NCBI GenBank assembly: GCA_026713245.1
Contig: JAPOOU010000067.1
Coordinates: 1-39,116, forward strand
DNA: 39,116 nt
Direction: 5' to 3'
From: Chloroflexota bacterium
Lineage (GTDB): Bacteria > Chloroflexota > Anaerolineae > Aggregatilineales > Phototrophicaceae
A program made the translations under genes and the position numbers. The notes below the pieces were generated by a model that was not told where the DNA came from, did not search any database, and was given only the letters and a program-made list of their open reading frames with translations. Within the stretch, counting starts at the first letter, position 1. Each line of letters opens with the position of its first letter. Positions 8,577 through 17,035 of the stretch are shown here, piece after piece.

Positions 8577-8703
8577 GCCCAAATCAGGCAATATGAGCGG
8601 GAGATGAGTGAGCGCTGTCGAGTATGTCGCTGATTTGCAGAAGGACAGCTCAAAGACCATAAACTGGCGATAATCGCACCGAGTATAAGAAAGCGGGTTC
8701 ACC
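8577..8703. other. Short intergenic gap with a separated inverted repeat
   Basis: The gap carries an 8-base inverted repeat, CAAATCAG (near 8580-8588) with CTGATTTG (near 8631-8638), and no other clear signal. The next gene has only a weak ribosome-binding site before ATG 8704, so read-through from the dehydratase gene or a separate promoter are both possible. Confidence 0.3.
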
Positions 8704-9915
8704 ATGCCAACACTGGAAAACTACAGCCAATTCGAGGGCCGCTACTGGGATACGGCTGCCATCCGCAACGCTTTGGACTACCAGGGCGTCAATGCGCCGC
8801 ATACCGGCAAACCGTTTACCGAGGCCATGTTGCTGGGTATTAGCGGCGGCGTCACCTTCGGTTACTTCACCTTTCATTACAAGGGATACGATCCGCAAGT
8901 CAACTTGCTGACGCGCAATACCTTCGGACCGATGGAGACGATCTTTGATCGCCTGGGCATCGCCCGCGACGCGCGGCAGACGGCGAGCGCCGACAAAGGC
9001 CGGCAGAATTTGATCAACGCGCTGGAAGAGGGCTACGCGCCGGTCGCCAGCCCGGATATGTGGCTGCTGCCGTATAACGCCCTGCCCTACGACGAAGGCA
9101 TGTGGGGCGGCATGCCCCTGGTCATCTTTGGCTACGAGCCGGACGCTGGCGAAGCCCACATTTCCGACCGCAGCCGCGTCGCCTTGACCGTCAGCACGGA
9201 GGACCTTGACAAAGCGCGCGGGCGCATCAAGAAAGAAAAGCACCGCCTGCTGCTGCTGGGCCATCCGGACGAAGCCAAACTCGCAGACGCCGTTCGTCAG
9301 GGGCTGGAGGACTGCGTCCGCCTGATGACCGAGAAACCGCCCAAGGGATCGGCCAAGAACTTCGGACTGCGCGCTTTGGCTCATTGGGGTGACATGCTCG
9401 AAAAAACGAGCAAAGGCAGTTGGGCGCGCGAGTACCCGACCGGGCGCCCGCTGCTGGCCGTGTTGATCAGCTCCTATACCTTCCTGGGTCCGGCCTTTGG
9501 CAAGACCATGGCCGCCGAGCGCGATGTCTATGCCGATTTCCTCGATGAGGCGGCGACTGTGCTGGGCTCCCCGGCGCTCGAAAATGTGGCCCTGCGCTAT
9601 CGCAACGCCGGGGACGCCTGGCGGGGATTGCTGGACGCGCTCTTGCCCGAGACGACGCCCTTCTTAAGCGACGTGCGCGACAATATAGACCGCAAAACCC
9701 GCCTGTTTATCGAGGGAGGCGCGGCGCAACTGGACGAGATCGTCGCCTGCAATGAGAGAATTGAAGCCGCCAAGACCGCTAGCGAGAGCGACTTCCCCAT
9801 GACGGATGCGGAGATCGCGGACCTGCGCGACGAGATTCGGTGTCAGCTTGCCAACGCGCGCGAAGCGGAAGAAGAAGCTGTCGGATCCTTGAAGGCGGCG
9901 ATCCCCCTGGCATGA
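8704..9915 (+). CDS. BtrH N-terminal domain protein (with DUF4872-like C-terminus)
   Basis: The 403-residue protein starts with a BtrH_N-like domain, named after the butirosin acyltransferase BtrH and related to papain-like folds. Visible marks are LENYSQFEGRYWDTAAIRNA (4-23) and FTEAMLLGISGGVTFGYFTF (38-57). In the family as I recall it, the first motif reads 'G.HC.T.ALR' with a catalytic His-Cys pair. Here it reads GRYWDTAAI, so both are replaced (Y14, W15). The C-terminal half is helical and charged, as in DUF4872. No biosynthetic cluster surrounds it. It may be a non-catalytic member with a binding role. The family is fairly sure, the function unknown. Confidence 0.7.
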   Translation: MPTLENYSQFEGRYWDTAAIRNALDYQGVNAPHTGKPFTEAMLLGISGGVTFGYFTFHYKGYDPQVNLLTRNTFGPMETIFDRLGIARDARQTASADKGRQNLINALEEGYAPVASPDMWLLPYNALPYDEGMWGGMPLVIFGYEPDAGEAHISDRSRVALTVSTEDLDKARGRIKKEKHRLLLLGHPDEAKLADAVRQGLEDCVRLMTEKPPKGSAKNFGLRALAHWGDMLEKTSKGSWAREYPTGRPLLAVLISSYTFLGPAFGKTMAAERDVYADFLDEAATVLGSPALENVALRYRNAGDAWRGLLDALLPETTPFLSDVRDNIDRKTRLFIEGGAAQLDEIVACNERIEAAKTASESDFPMTDAEIADLRDEIRCQLANAREAEEEAVGSLKAAIPLA

Positions 9916-10148
9916 AGCAACCCGCAATTGCCGGGCAATCGCTTCAAGTGCTCTTCACCACAGAGGCGCCAAGGACACTGGGTTAAATTCCATATCGGCC
10001 GAAACGCTTTTCTCTGTGATACCACGTTAGTCATGCAAAAAATTCGCAATGCTCGGCGACTTGACTCCCCTCTCCGATGCTTTGAGGAGAGCATTGAAAT
10101 GCGGCATCCCGAGTTTTCATTACTTACTTGGAACGTTTTCTGCGTTTC

Positions 10149-10208
10149 TTTATGTACACTGCGGCGCTCATGCTACAAGCAGCCTTACTTGTTTGCGTGA
10201 GCGCGGCA
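10149..10208 (+). repeat. Dispersed structured repeat R1, decayed copy E
   Basis: The run tttatgtacactgcggcgct followed by catgctacaagcagccttac and ttgtttgcgtgagcgcggca aligns along its length with the intact copies (tttacgtaaaccgcgtcgct, catgcgacgagccggcttac, gattttgcgtgagcgcg). It has substitutions that break the first hairpin. Confidence 0.6.
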
Positions 10209-10246
10209 ATTCCCAGTTACTAAATTGAATTTCGATGATGAGTTGC

Positions 10247-10281
10247 AATGTAAGGGCGGCATGGAATGTCGCCCTTACATT
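10247..10281. terminator. 15-bp hairpin, terminator-like or MITE relic
   Basis: AATGTAAGGGCGGCA pairs with TGTCGCCCTTACATT around the loop TGGAA, with one G-T wobble. It lies between the BtrH-like gene and the convergent eight-repeat gene. There is no T-tract on either side. The core GTAAGGGCG/CGCCCTTAC is like the GTAGGGGCGA ends of repeat R2, so it may be a short R2 relic rather than a true terminator. Confidence 0.4.
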
Positions 10282-10500
10282 CGCCCCTGCCAATCCACTC
10301 TATTTTGGATTAAGGGCCTCAAGTCGAAGACCGTTTGAAATCTGAATATTTCATTTCACCACAGACGCGCAAAAACACGTGCAAGTAAGTAACGAGAATA
10401 ATCAGCAGGGACGAACTGCAATGGCGTTTGACGGTCAGTGTCTACTTGCCCTACGCGCCTCGGTGGCTATGGTCATTGTTTCAACCGAAATGAATACACT

Positions 10501-10566
10501 ACCGTGATGTTCAATCCGCTGAACCGGCGCATGCTGCAACGCTATGGCGGCAATCGCTTGAATTGA
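10501..10566 (+). pseudogene. Sulfatase N-terminal fragment (relic)
   Basis: Reading from the gtgatg near 10505, the frame gives VMFNPLNRRMLQRYGGNRLN and then a stop. The two intact sulfatases at 13927 and 15578 begin MKAIMVMFDSLNR(H/R)MLQPYGGDW. The match covers about 20 residues and also holds at the nucleotide level (gaaccggcgcatgctgcaac versus gaaccggcgcatgttgcagc). Nothing downstream matches, because the 3' end of the convergent eight-repeat gene follows. It is a relic of a third sulfatase copy or a rearrangement scar. Confidence 0.7.
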
Positions 10567-10584
10567 GCACTCGCGGCGACCGCG

Positions 10585-13500
10585 CTAAGGCGCCGACACA
10601 TATGGATCGCCCATGAAGGCGTCCATCACGGCGCGGTCGCCTTTGTCCAACAATCTAAGCCAATGGAACATGAAGTAGCTGTCCGCGGAGAGTTGACTGC
10701 CAAATTGACTTCCCAGTACGGGATATCCGACAAATTCGAAGCTGTAATAAGCCACCAGATTGCTCGCGGCGCGGGTCGTTGGCAAGCCCGCCTCAAAAGC
10801 CTCGATGCAACCTGGCAAACGCGACCAGAAATCCACCCGCCATTCACGATGCGGTTCAACATAGTGCAGCAATTCGTCGATTGATTCGCTGTCGACTGCC
10901 AGGCGCGATATGACTTGATATTCCTTTATCAGCGCTCGCAGCGTCGCCAGCTCGGCGTTTGTGCAGCGCGGCAGGCTGATCTCCTGCGAGGCGCGGACTT
11001 GGCTCTGCTCGCCACCAGCGATTGCATCGGCAATTTCATCGAGGCGCTCTTGCAGGATGTCGACATCTTCGGGTTGCGCTGAATATGGGTTCGTATCTTC
11101 AGCGGCGCCGGCGAACTCAAGCGCTTGCCATGCGATAGAGTCGCCGAGAACCTGCCGAAATAGCATGGCGAACGCCATGGCCTCCGCACAGCGCGGAAGC
11201 CTCGACAGGGCATCTTCATACCTGGCATATGCTTCGTCTATATCCGTGAACGAAAACTCAGCACTGCCGATGGCGACGATCGTCTGTCGCAGTTTGGCCG
11301 GGTCAAGCTCGCTGTTATTGACAAGATCGCCGAGCTGATGCCCCGGACATGCTGGCAAATTATTGCGATAGGGTCGCTGGTCAATCTCTCCGCCGCTCGC
11401 CCCGGCGCCCTCGGCGATGCGCGCGGCCAATTGTTCTTGCAGAACGGTATTCGCCAGGTCGGCGGAGCCGACGCCGGGAATCAACTGGACCAGGGAACTC
11501 GCGACATTCCGGGCGATTGCCAGTGTCAGGTCCAGCCCGATCCAGCAATCAGGCATTTCGGCTCTGACTTTTTCTCGCACTGCGATCCTGGCGTCAAGAT
11601 ACGCTTGAAAGCCGCCCCATCTGGTGTAACCTGTCGCCAAATCCAGCATGGCCTGGAAGTCGGCGAATATGCCCAGAATGCCATCTGTTTCAGCATCAGA
11701 GCATCGCGGCAAGCCATCTGCATACGTATAAGCTTTTTCGTTCGGTCGCGCGCCGGGGATGTCGGCGATAATTAGGTCCAGGCGCATTCCCAGGCGCTGG
11801 CCGCCGCTGATGGTTTGGCTGAGTGAGTCTTGCCAATCTTGAAAGGCGTAAAGCGGAAAATAGTCGCCGGTGGCGCGCTGCAAGAACAAGCCGAGCTCCA
11901 GGGCCTCGGCACAAGCGGGCAACTTCCGCCAACGGTTTTCTCGCCAATCAACCTGGCCCGCGCCAAAGTCCAGCAGGTCTTCCAATTCGCGGATATGCCG
12001 CGCCGCTTGGATCAGCGACTGATATTCGCTCAGAACAGCAGATACGGTAGCATTCTCTTCTTCGGTACAGGCTGGGAGTTGTCCGCCATAAGCCCAAAGC
12101 GCTGGGCCCGATTCAAGGTCGACGGCGCCTCCGCGAACTCTCTCGAGCAGGTCCAGTCTGTTCTCGGCAAGTGTCTTCAGATAAGGAATAGAGTCTTCCG
12201 GCGCTTTAGCATAGATTAGCCCGACGAAGGCGGCGTAATCATCTACAATGTGGCTCATTTGCATGCCTATCTCAAATGCCAGGTTGCAGGCGGGCAAATT
12301 AACCGGCAGATTGTCGCGCCACGCAATCATATGATCGAGCAAGGGCAGCAAGCCGTCCATGCCGCCGAATCTAAACATCCGCTCGTCCAGTATCTGATAT
12401 TGCGCCACTATTCTCGATAAGACGTCATAATCGGCATCTGCACAACTCTCCAGCAACAACGGAGATCCCTCAATCAATGAAGACGCGCTCAATACGGTTG
12501 GGAATGTGTCGAGATGGGCCGTATTCAAGCTCATCTCTTCCCTATAAGGATTGCTATCTTCAGGCACGCCTATGCTATTGAATGTCACCGAAGCGACGAT
12601 GTTGCTTGCAGCTTGACTTAGCATCAGGATTTTCTCTACGTCTTTCGCACAGCCGGGTTGGCGGGACCAGAGGCTTTGCCGCCAGGCGATTTCCGCTCTG
12701 CCGATAGAACCAAAATCCTCAGCTGGTTGAGCCGTCGACAATGCTTCGGTAAGGACTTTGAGCGCCGGCAGGCTGTCGGCAAGATCGCTCCGCTGCTCTT
12801 TCGTACAAAAGGGCCAGTCCTCGAGAGGCGCGGATGGATCTGCCTCGCTGCTGTTGATCAATCTGGCCAGCTCGTCGATGCGGTCGGCATTGTGATTGAA
12901 TACATTGAAATAAGGGTGGTTGTCCTCGGCAAAACCGGCGTAGACAAGCGCGGTTCCGGTTACGACGTCGTTGAGGGCCCGGTACATCAGCCATAGCAGA
13001 TCAACAGCTTCGCGACAGGGCGGCAGATCCGAGACCCCATCCCGTTGCGTATACAAGATTTGCATGTTTTCTAAATCAATCTGACTCTCGTGCGCCCAAT
13101 TTTGGCGCCAGGCATATTGGCGATGAGCCAAATCCAGCAAGTCGTCTATTGAAGCGATCTGTTTTGAGTCCGCAATGATGCCTCGGTATTCCGGCAACAA
13201 AGGGGCGAGGCTGGCAAGTTGCGATTCTGTACAGAGTGGCAACGATATGTCCTCAAGGATAGACGCCTCGTCTCGACCACGGTCACGGACGAGGCCGCGC
13301 AATTCGGCGATCCTTCTCTTGTACGCGTCTGGATAAAATACCTCGTCAAGCGGATCGATAAAGGGATTCAAGTCTTCCATGTAGTCGGGATTGCCCCTGG
13401 CGACCGCGCGAAGTCCGTAGCGCATCGCCCAATAAGCAGCGATGTAATTCGCTTCTCGAGTTGTCTGCCAAAAGAAATCTATGGACTCCGCGCAGCGTGG

Positions 13501-13731
13501 CGCTGTATCCCAAGCCATATCGCGGTAACGCAGTTGCTCGTCGGCAAAGTCCAGCGCGTCGTCCAGGCTGTTAATGTTGCTGGCCGTCGTTCGTAAAATG
13601 TCATAAGCAGGCGCGGTTGCAAGTACCGACTCCAGATACTTAGACGTACAGAGCGGATAATCGCTCTGCGAAAGCGATGCGGGTATTGTCATCAAAAGCG
13701 CGATCAAACTTGCTATCAGTGATATACGCAT
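10585..13731 (-). CDS. Secreted protein of eight ~130-residue repeats, each with two cysteines
   Basis: I do not recognise a named family. The start at ATG 13731 is chosen because GGAGG lies five bases upstream; it gives 1048 residues beginning with a signal peptide (MRISLIASLIALLMTIPASL, then SQS). The mature protein is eight tandem repeats of about 120-145 residues. Each opens with 'LPxCT...' (YPLCTSK, LPLCTES, WPFCTKE, ESCADAD, LPACTEE, LPRCSDA, LPACPGH, LPRCTNA). About 45-70 residues later comes a second motif 'W...LPxCAEA' (PRCAESI, PPCREAV, PGCAKDV, PACNLAF, PACAEAL, PDCWIGL, PRCAEAM, PGCIEAF). Several units also have 'AG..EDxNPY'. Cysteines occur only at these paired positions, so each unit probably has one disulfide. 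The pattern is helical and extracytoplasmic. Its neighbours are sulfatases, which may hint at surface glycan binding. Confidence 0.8.
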   Translation of the reverse strand: MRISLIASLIALLMTIPASLSQSDYPLCTSKYLESVLATAPAYDILRTTASNINSLDDALDFADEQLRYRDMAWDTAPRCAESIDFFWQTTREANYIAAYWAMRYGLRAVARGNPDYMEDLNPFIDPLDEVFYPDAYKRRIAELRGLVRDRGRDEASILEDISLPLCTESQLASLAPLLPEYRGIIADSKQIASIDDLLDLAHRQYAWRQNWAHESQIDLENMQILYTQRDGVSDLPPCREAVDLLWLMYRALNDVVTGTALVYAGFAEDNHPYFNVFNHNADRIDELARLINSSEADPSAPLEDWPFCTKEQRSDLADSLPALKVLTEALSTAQPAEDFGSIGRAEIAWRQSLWSRQPGCAKDVEKILMLSQAASNIVASVTFNSIGVPEDSNPYREEMSLNTAHLDTFPTVLSASSLIEGSPLLLESCADADYDVLSRIVAQYQILDERMFRFGGMDGLLPLLDHMIAWRDNLPVNLPACNLAFEIGMQMSHIVDDYAAFVGLIYAKAPEDSIPYLKTLAENRLDLLERVRGGAVDLESGPALWAYGGQLPACTEEENATVSAVLSEYQSLIQAARHIRELEDLLDFGAGQVDWRENRWRKLPACAEALELGLFLQRATGDYFPLYAFQDWQDSLSQTISGGQRLGMRLDLIIADIPGARPNEKAYTYADGLPRCSDAETDGILGIFADFQAMLDLATGYTRWGGFQAYLDARIAVREKVRAEMPDCWIGLDLTLAIARNVASSLVQLIPGVGSADLANTVLQEQLAARIAEGAGASGGEIDQRPYRNNLPACPGHQLGDLVNNSELDPAKLRQTIVAIGSAEFSFTDIDEAYARYEDALSRLPRCAEAMAFAMLFRQVLGDSIAWQALEFAGAAEDTNPYSAQPEDVDILQERLDEIADAIAGGEQSQVRASQEISLPRCTNAELATLRALIKEYQVISRLAVDSESIDELLHYVEPHREWRVDFWSRLPGCIEAFEAGLPTTRAASNLVAYYSFEFVGYPVLGSQFGSQLSADSYFMFHWLRLLDKGDRAVMDAFMGDPYVSAP

Positions 13732-13861
13732 CTTCGCCTCCGACAAATGACAGCCGCTATTGCCCGTTCATTCTACCGGAGTCCGCGCGCAACAGGCAAA
13801 GCTTTACTGCGCTTGCGTAGGGGAATCGAATGAGAGCGATTCCTTCTGGCGTCCGACCATG

Positions 13862-13890
13862 TTGTTGTTGCTGACAAATTTAGCTATGAT
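13862..13890 (+). promoter_or_regulatory. Putative promoter of the first sulfatase gene
   Basis: TTGTTG (13862-13867) and TATGAT (13885-13890) are separated by 17 bases, 36 bases before ATG 13927. The upstream box is a poor -35 match, so this is tentative. Confidence 0.35.
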
Positions 13891-13926
13891 ACGGTCTTGT
13901 CAATCAAATCGGGAGTTGCTCGGATT

Positions 13927-15393
13927 ATGAAAGCAATCATGGTGATGTTCGATTCGCTGAACCGGCACATGCTGCAGCCCTATGGCGGCGACTGGGCGCA
14001 TACGCCCAATTTCCAGCGCCTGTCCGAGCGAAGCGCGACCTTTGACAACGCATTTATCGGCAGCATGCCCTGTATGCCGGCGCGGCGGGAACTGCATACC
14101 GGTCGCTACAACTTCCTGCACCGCAGTTGGGGACCGCTTGAACCCTTCGACGATTCCATGCCGCAGATCCTGGATGAAAAGGGCATCCATTCGCATCTAG
14201 TAACCGATCATTATCATTACTGGGAAGACGGCGGCGCGACCTATCACAACCGCTTTTCCACTTATGAACTGGTGCGCGGGCAAGAAGGCGATCTGTGGAA
14301 AGGCGATGTTGATGCGCCACAACTCGATATCAAACCGGACCTGCGAGCGGTCAACGTGCGACAAGACCTAATAAACCGCGGCTATATCACCGAAGAATCG
14401 GCTATGCCCCAGGCGCAGACCTTCGCGTTGGGGAGCCAGTTCATCCGCCAAAACGCCGATGCCGATAACTGGTACCTGCAGCTCGAGACCTTCGATCCCC
14501 ACGAACCCTTCTTCACGCAAGAACAGTGGAAAGCGCTTTATCCGCACGATTACGACGGCCCGCTTTTCGATTGGCCTCCCTATGAGCGCGTCGATCAATC
14601 GCCGGAAGCAGTCCATCACATGCGCTGTGAATACGCAGCTCTGATGAGCATGTGCGATCACTATTTGGGTCAAGTGCTCGATCTGATGGACGAACTAGAC
14701 CTATGGGACGATACCATGCTGATCGTCAACACCGATCATGGCTTCTTGCTCAGCGAACACGATTGGTGGGGCAAGATGCGCATGCCCTGGTATAACGAAT
14801 TGGCGAATATCCCGCTCTTCATCTGGGATCCGCGCGCCGGCGTCAAGAACGAGCGCCGCAGTAGCCTGGTCCAGACAATTGACCTGCCCGCGACGGTTCT
14901 CGATTACTTCGGCGTCGATCGTCCGCCGGATATGCAAGGATTGCCCCTGGGAGCAACTGTCGCGCAGGACACAGCGCTTCGCGAGGCTGTCTTGTACGGC
15001 ATACACGGCGGGCATGTGAATGTGAATGACGGGCGCCATGTCTATATGCGAGGCGCCGCGAATGAAGACAACCTGCCGCTTTATAATTACACGCTGATGC
15101 CGACGCATATGCGCAATCGCTTCCAGGTCGAGGAACTGCAAGAGATCGAATTGCAGGCGCCTTATAGTTTCACCAAGGGCTGCCCGACTATGAAGATCGG
15201 CACTCAGCGCAGCCCCTGGGCGATCCCGGTCTTCGAGACTATGCTCTACGATCTCCAAAGCGATCCCGGCCAGTTAAGCCCGATTCAAGACCCGGCGGTC
15301 GAAGCCGGCATGGTCGAGAAGCTGCTAAACCTCATGCGCGCCAACGACGCGCCGGATGAACAATTCTTGCGCCTCGGGCTCGAGTGCTCGTAG
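13927..15393 (+). CDS. Sulfatase (type I, formylglycine-dependent), copy 1
   Basis: The 488-residue protein is a type I sulfatase, which hydrolyses sulfate esters using a formylglycine made from Cys and a Ca2+ ion. The C-x-P-x-R signature is C49-MPAR followed by RELHTGR (54-60). Metal-site residues are seen at D9 (MVMFDSL) and in NTDHGFLLSEHDWWGK. ATG 13927 is preferred over an upstream TTG because it matches the start of its tandem paralogue; GGGAG lies upstream. No signal peptide is visible, so the enzyme appears cytoplasmic or exported without a classical signal. No formylglycine-generating enzyme is in the window. Its TAG stop lies inside the edge of a repeat R1 copy, and the C-terminus ends RLGLECS, three residues longer than copy 2. 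The substrate is probably a sulfated sugar. Confidence 0.92.
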   Translation: MKAIMVMFDSLNRHMLQPYGGDWAHTPNFQRLSERSATFDNAFIGSMPCMPARRELHTGRYNFLHRSWGPLEPFDDSMPQILDEKGIHSHLVTDHYHYWEDGGATYHNRFSTYELVRGQEGDLWKGDVDAPQLDIKPDLRAVNVRQDLINRGYITEESAMPQAQTFALGSQFIRQNADADNWYLQLETFDPHEPFFTQEQWKALYPHDYDGPLFDWPPYERVDQSPEAVHHMRCEYAALMSMCDHYLGQVLDLMDELDLWDDTMLIVNTDHGFLLSEHDWWGKMRMPWYNELANIPLFIWDPRAGVKNERRSSLVQTIDLPATVLDYFGVDRPPDMQGLPLGATVAQDTALREAVLYGIHGGHVNVNDGRHVYMRGAANEDNLPLYNYTLMPTHMRNRFQVEELQEIELQAPYSFTKGCPTMKIGTQRSPWAIPVFETMLYDLQSDPGQLSPIQDPAVEAGMVEKLLNLMRANDAPDEQFLRLGLECS

Positions 15394-15482
15394 CCGTTCG
15401 GCGGCAGCGAAAACGTCTGCCGCGCTCTCGCAAAATCGTAAGCCTGCTCGTCGCATGAGCGACGCGGTTTACGTAAACAGGT
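15391..15482 (-). repeat. Dispersed structured repeat R1, copy D (inverted)
   Basis: Read on the minus strand it runs cctgtttacgtaaaccgcg ... gctgccgccgaacggcta. It keeps the hairpin CGTCGC-TCAT-GCGACG, the GCGGCAG/CTGCCGC stem and the palindrome GTTTACGTAAAC. It fills the gap between the two sulfatase genes and its first bases form the stop codon of sulfatase 1. Confidence 0.85.
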
Positions 15483-15577
15483 ATAAGCCCATTGTCGCCA
15501 TGACGCCACATCATGGGGGGCTTCGGCGGTTGTCGTCATTGCCGCGCGACTGCCAATCCAGCAAGGGAGATTACGCA

Positions 15578-17035
15578 ATGAAAGCGATCATGGTCATGTT
15601 CGATTCGCTGAACCGGCGCATGTTGCAGCCCTATGGCGGCGACTGGGCGCATACGCCTAATTTTCAGCGTCTGTCCGAGCGGACGGTGACCTTCGATAAC
15701 GCCTATATCGGCAGCATGCTCTGTATGCCGGCGCGGCGCGAACTGCATACCGGGCGTTACAACTTCCTGCACCGCAGTTGGGGTCCGCTGGAACCCTTCG
15801 ACGATTCCATGCCGCAGATAATGGACGAAGAGGGCATCCATTCGCATCTGGTAACCGATCATTATCATTACTGGGAAGACGGCGGCGCGACCTATCACAA
15901 CCGCTTTTCCACCTATGAACTGGCGCGCGGGCAAGAAGGCGACCTGTGGAAAGGCGATGTCGATGCGCCACAGCTCGATTTCAAACCGGACCTGCGAGCG
16001 GTCAACGTGCGACAAGATCTTGTCAACCGCGGCTATCTCACCGAAGAATCGGCCATGCCGCAGGCGCAAACCTTCGCGTTGGGACGGGAGTTCATCCGAA
16101 AAAACGCCGATGCCGACAACTGGTACCTGCAGCTCGAAACCTTCGATCCCCACGAACCCTTCTTCACGCAAGAACAATGGAAAGCGCTATACCCGCACGA
16201 TTATGACGGTCCGCTATTCGATTGGCCTCCCTACGCGCGTGTTGATCAGCCCCCGGAACAAGTTCAGCATATGATATATGAATACGCCGCATTGCTGAGC
16301 ATGTGCGATCACTATCTAGGTCAAGTACTCGATCTGATGGACGAACTGGACCTCTGGGACGATACCATGTTGATCGTCAACACCGATCACGGCTTCTTGC
16401 TTGGTGAGCATGACTGGTGGGGGAAAGGGCGCATGCCCTGGTATAACGAGTTGGCCAATATCCCGCTCTTCATCTGGGACCCGCGGGCCGGCGTCAGGAA
16501 CGAGCGCCGCAGCAGCCTGGCGCAGACGATTGATCTGCCCGTTACAGTGCTGGATTATTTCGGCATTGATCCAGCGCCGGACATGCAAGGTAGACCATTG
16601 GCTGATGCCGTGGCGGCTGATTCCGCCATTCGCGAGGCGGCCCTATACGGCGTCCATGGCGGACAAATCAATGTCACCGACGGGCGCTATGTCTATATGC
16701 GAGCTGCAAAGAGGCAAGACAATCAGCCTTTGCACAACTATACCTTGATGACCACACACATGCGGCATCGTTTCAGTGTCGATGAACTCAAGGCAATCGA
16801 GTTGCAAGAGCCGTTCGACTTCACCAAGAATTGCCGGACGCTGAAGATCCGCGAAACGCGCAATCGCTATATGACCGAGGCTTTCGAGTCCTTGCTATTC
16901 GACCTGGAAGCAGATCCCGGTCAACAGAATCCGCTGCGGGACACGGCGCTCGAAGGGTGGATGATCGAAGAGATGCTTGACCTTATGCGCGCCAACGACG
17001 CCCCGCCCGAGCAATACGAGCGGTTGGGTCTATAG
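15578..17035 (+). CDS. Sulfatase (type I, formylglycine-dependent), copy 2
   Basis: The 485-residue paralogue of the preceding sulfatase has most residues identical through the first 380 positions and more divergence in the C-terminal 100. It keeps D9, C49-MPAR...HTGR and NTDHGFLLGEHDWWGK. ATG 15578 is set by the AAGGGAG ribosome-binding site seven bases upstream and by the match to copy 1; the frame is open further upstream, but that part runs through repeat R1. The pair arose by tandem duplication, and a third relic lies at 10501. Differences in the C-terminal part (for example QDNQPLHNYTLM versus EDNLPLYNYTLM) may reflect different substrates. Confidence 0.92.
   Translation: MKAIMVMFDSLNRRMLQPYGGDWAHTPNFQRLSERTVTFDNAYIGSMLCMPARRELHTGRYNFLHRSWGPLEPFDDSMPQIMDEEGIHSHLVTDHYHYWEDGGATYHNRFSTYELARGQEGDLWKGDVDAPQLDFKPDLRAVNVRQDLVNRGYLTEESAMPQAQTFALGREFIRKNADADNWYLQLETFDPHEPFFTQEQWKALYPHDYDGPLFDWPPYARVDQPPEQVQHMIYEYAALLSMCDHYLGQVLDLMDELDLWDDTMLIVNTDHGFLLGEHDWWGKGRMPWYNELANIPLFIWDPRAGVRNERRSSLAQTIDLPVTVLDYFGIDPAPDMQGRPLADAVAADSAIREAALYGVHGGQINVTDGRYVYMRAAKRQDNQPLHNYTLMTTHMRHRFSVDELKAIELQEPFDFTKNCRTLKIRETRNRYMTEAFESLLFDLEADPGQQNPLRDTALEGWMIEEMLDLMRANDAPPEQYERLGL

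Larger units (their letters stand above)
9916..10500. other. Long intergenic region holding decayed repeats and a hairpin
   Basis: No gene is supported. From left to right it holds a stretch like the widespread 'CACCACAGAGGC.C.AAGGACAC' repeat (about 9956-9980), a decayed copy of repeat R1 (10149-10208), a strong hairpin (10247-10281), and a fragment of repeat R2 (10466-10500) that abuts a sulfatase gene fragment. The region reads as a graveyard of mobile or duplicated short sequences. Confidence 0.6.
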
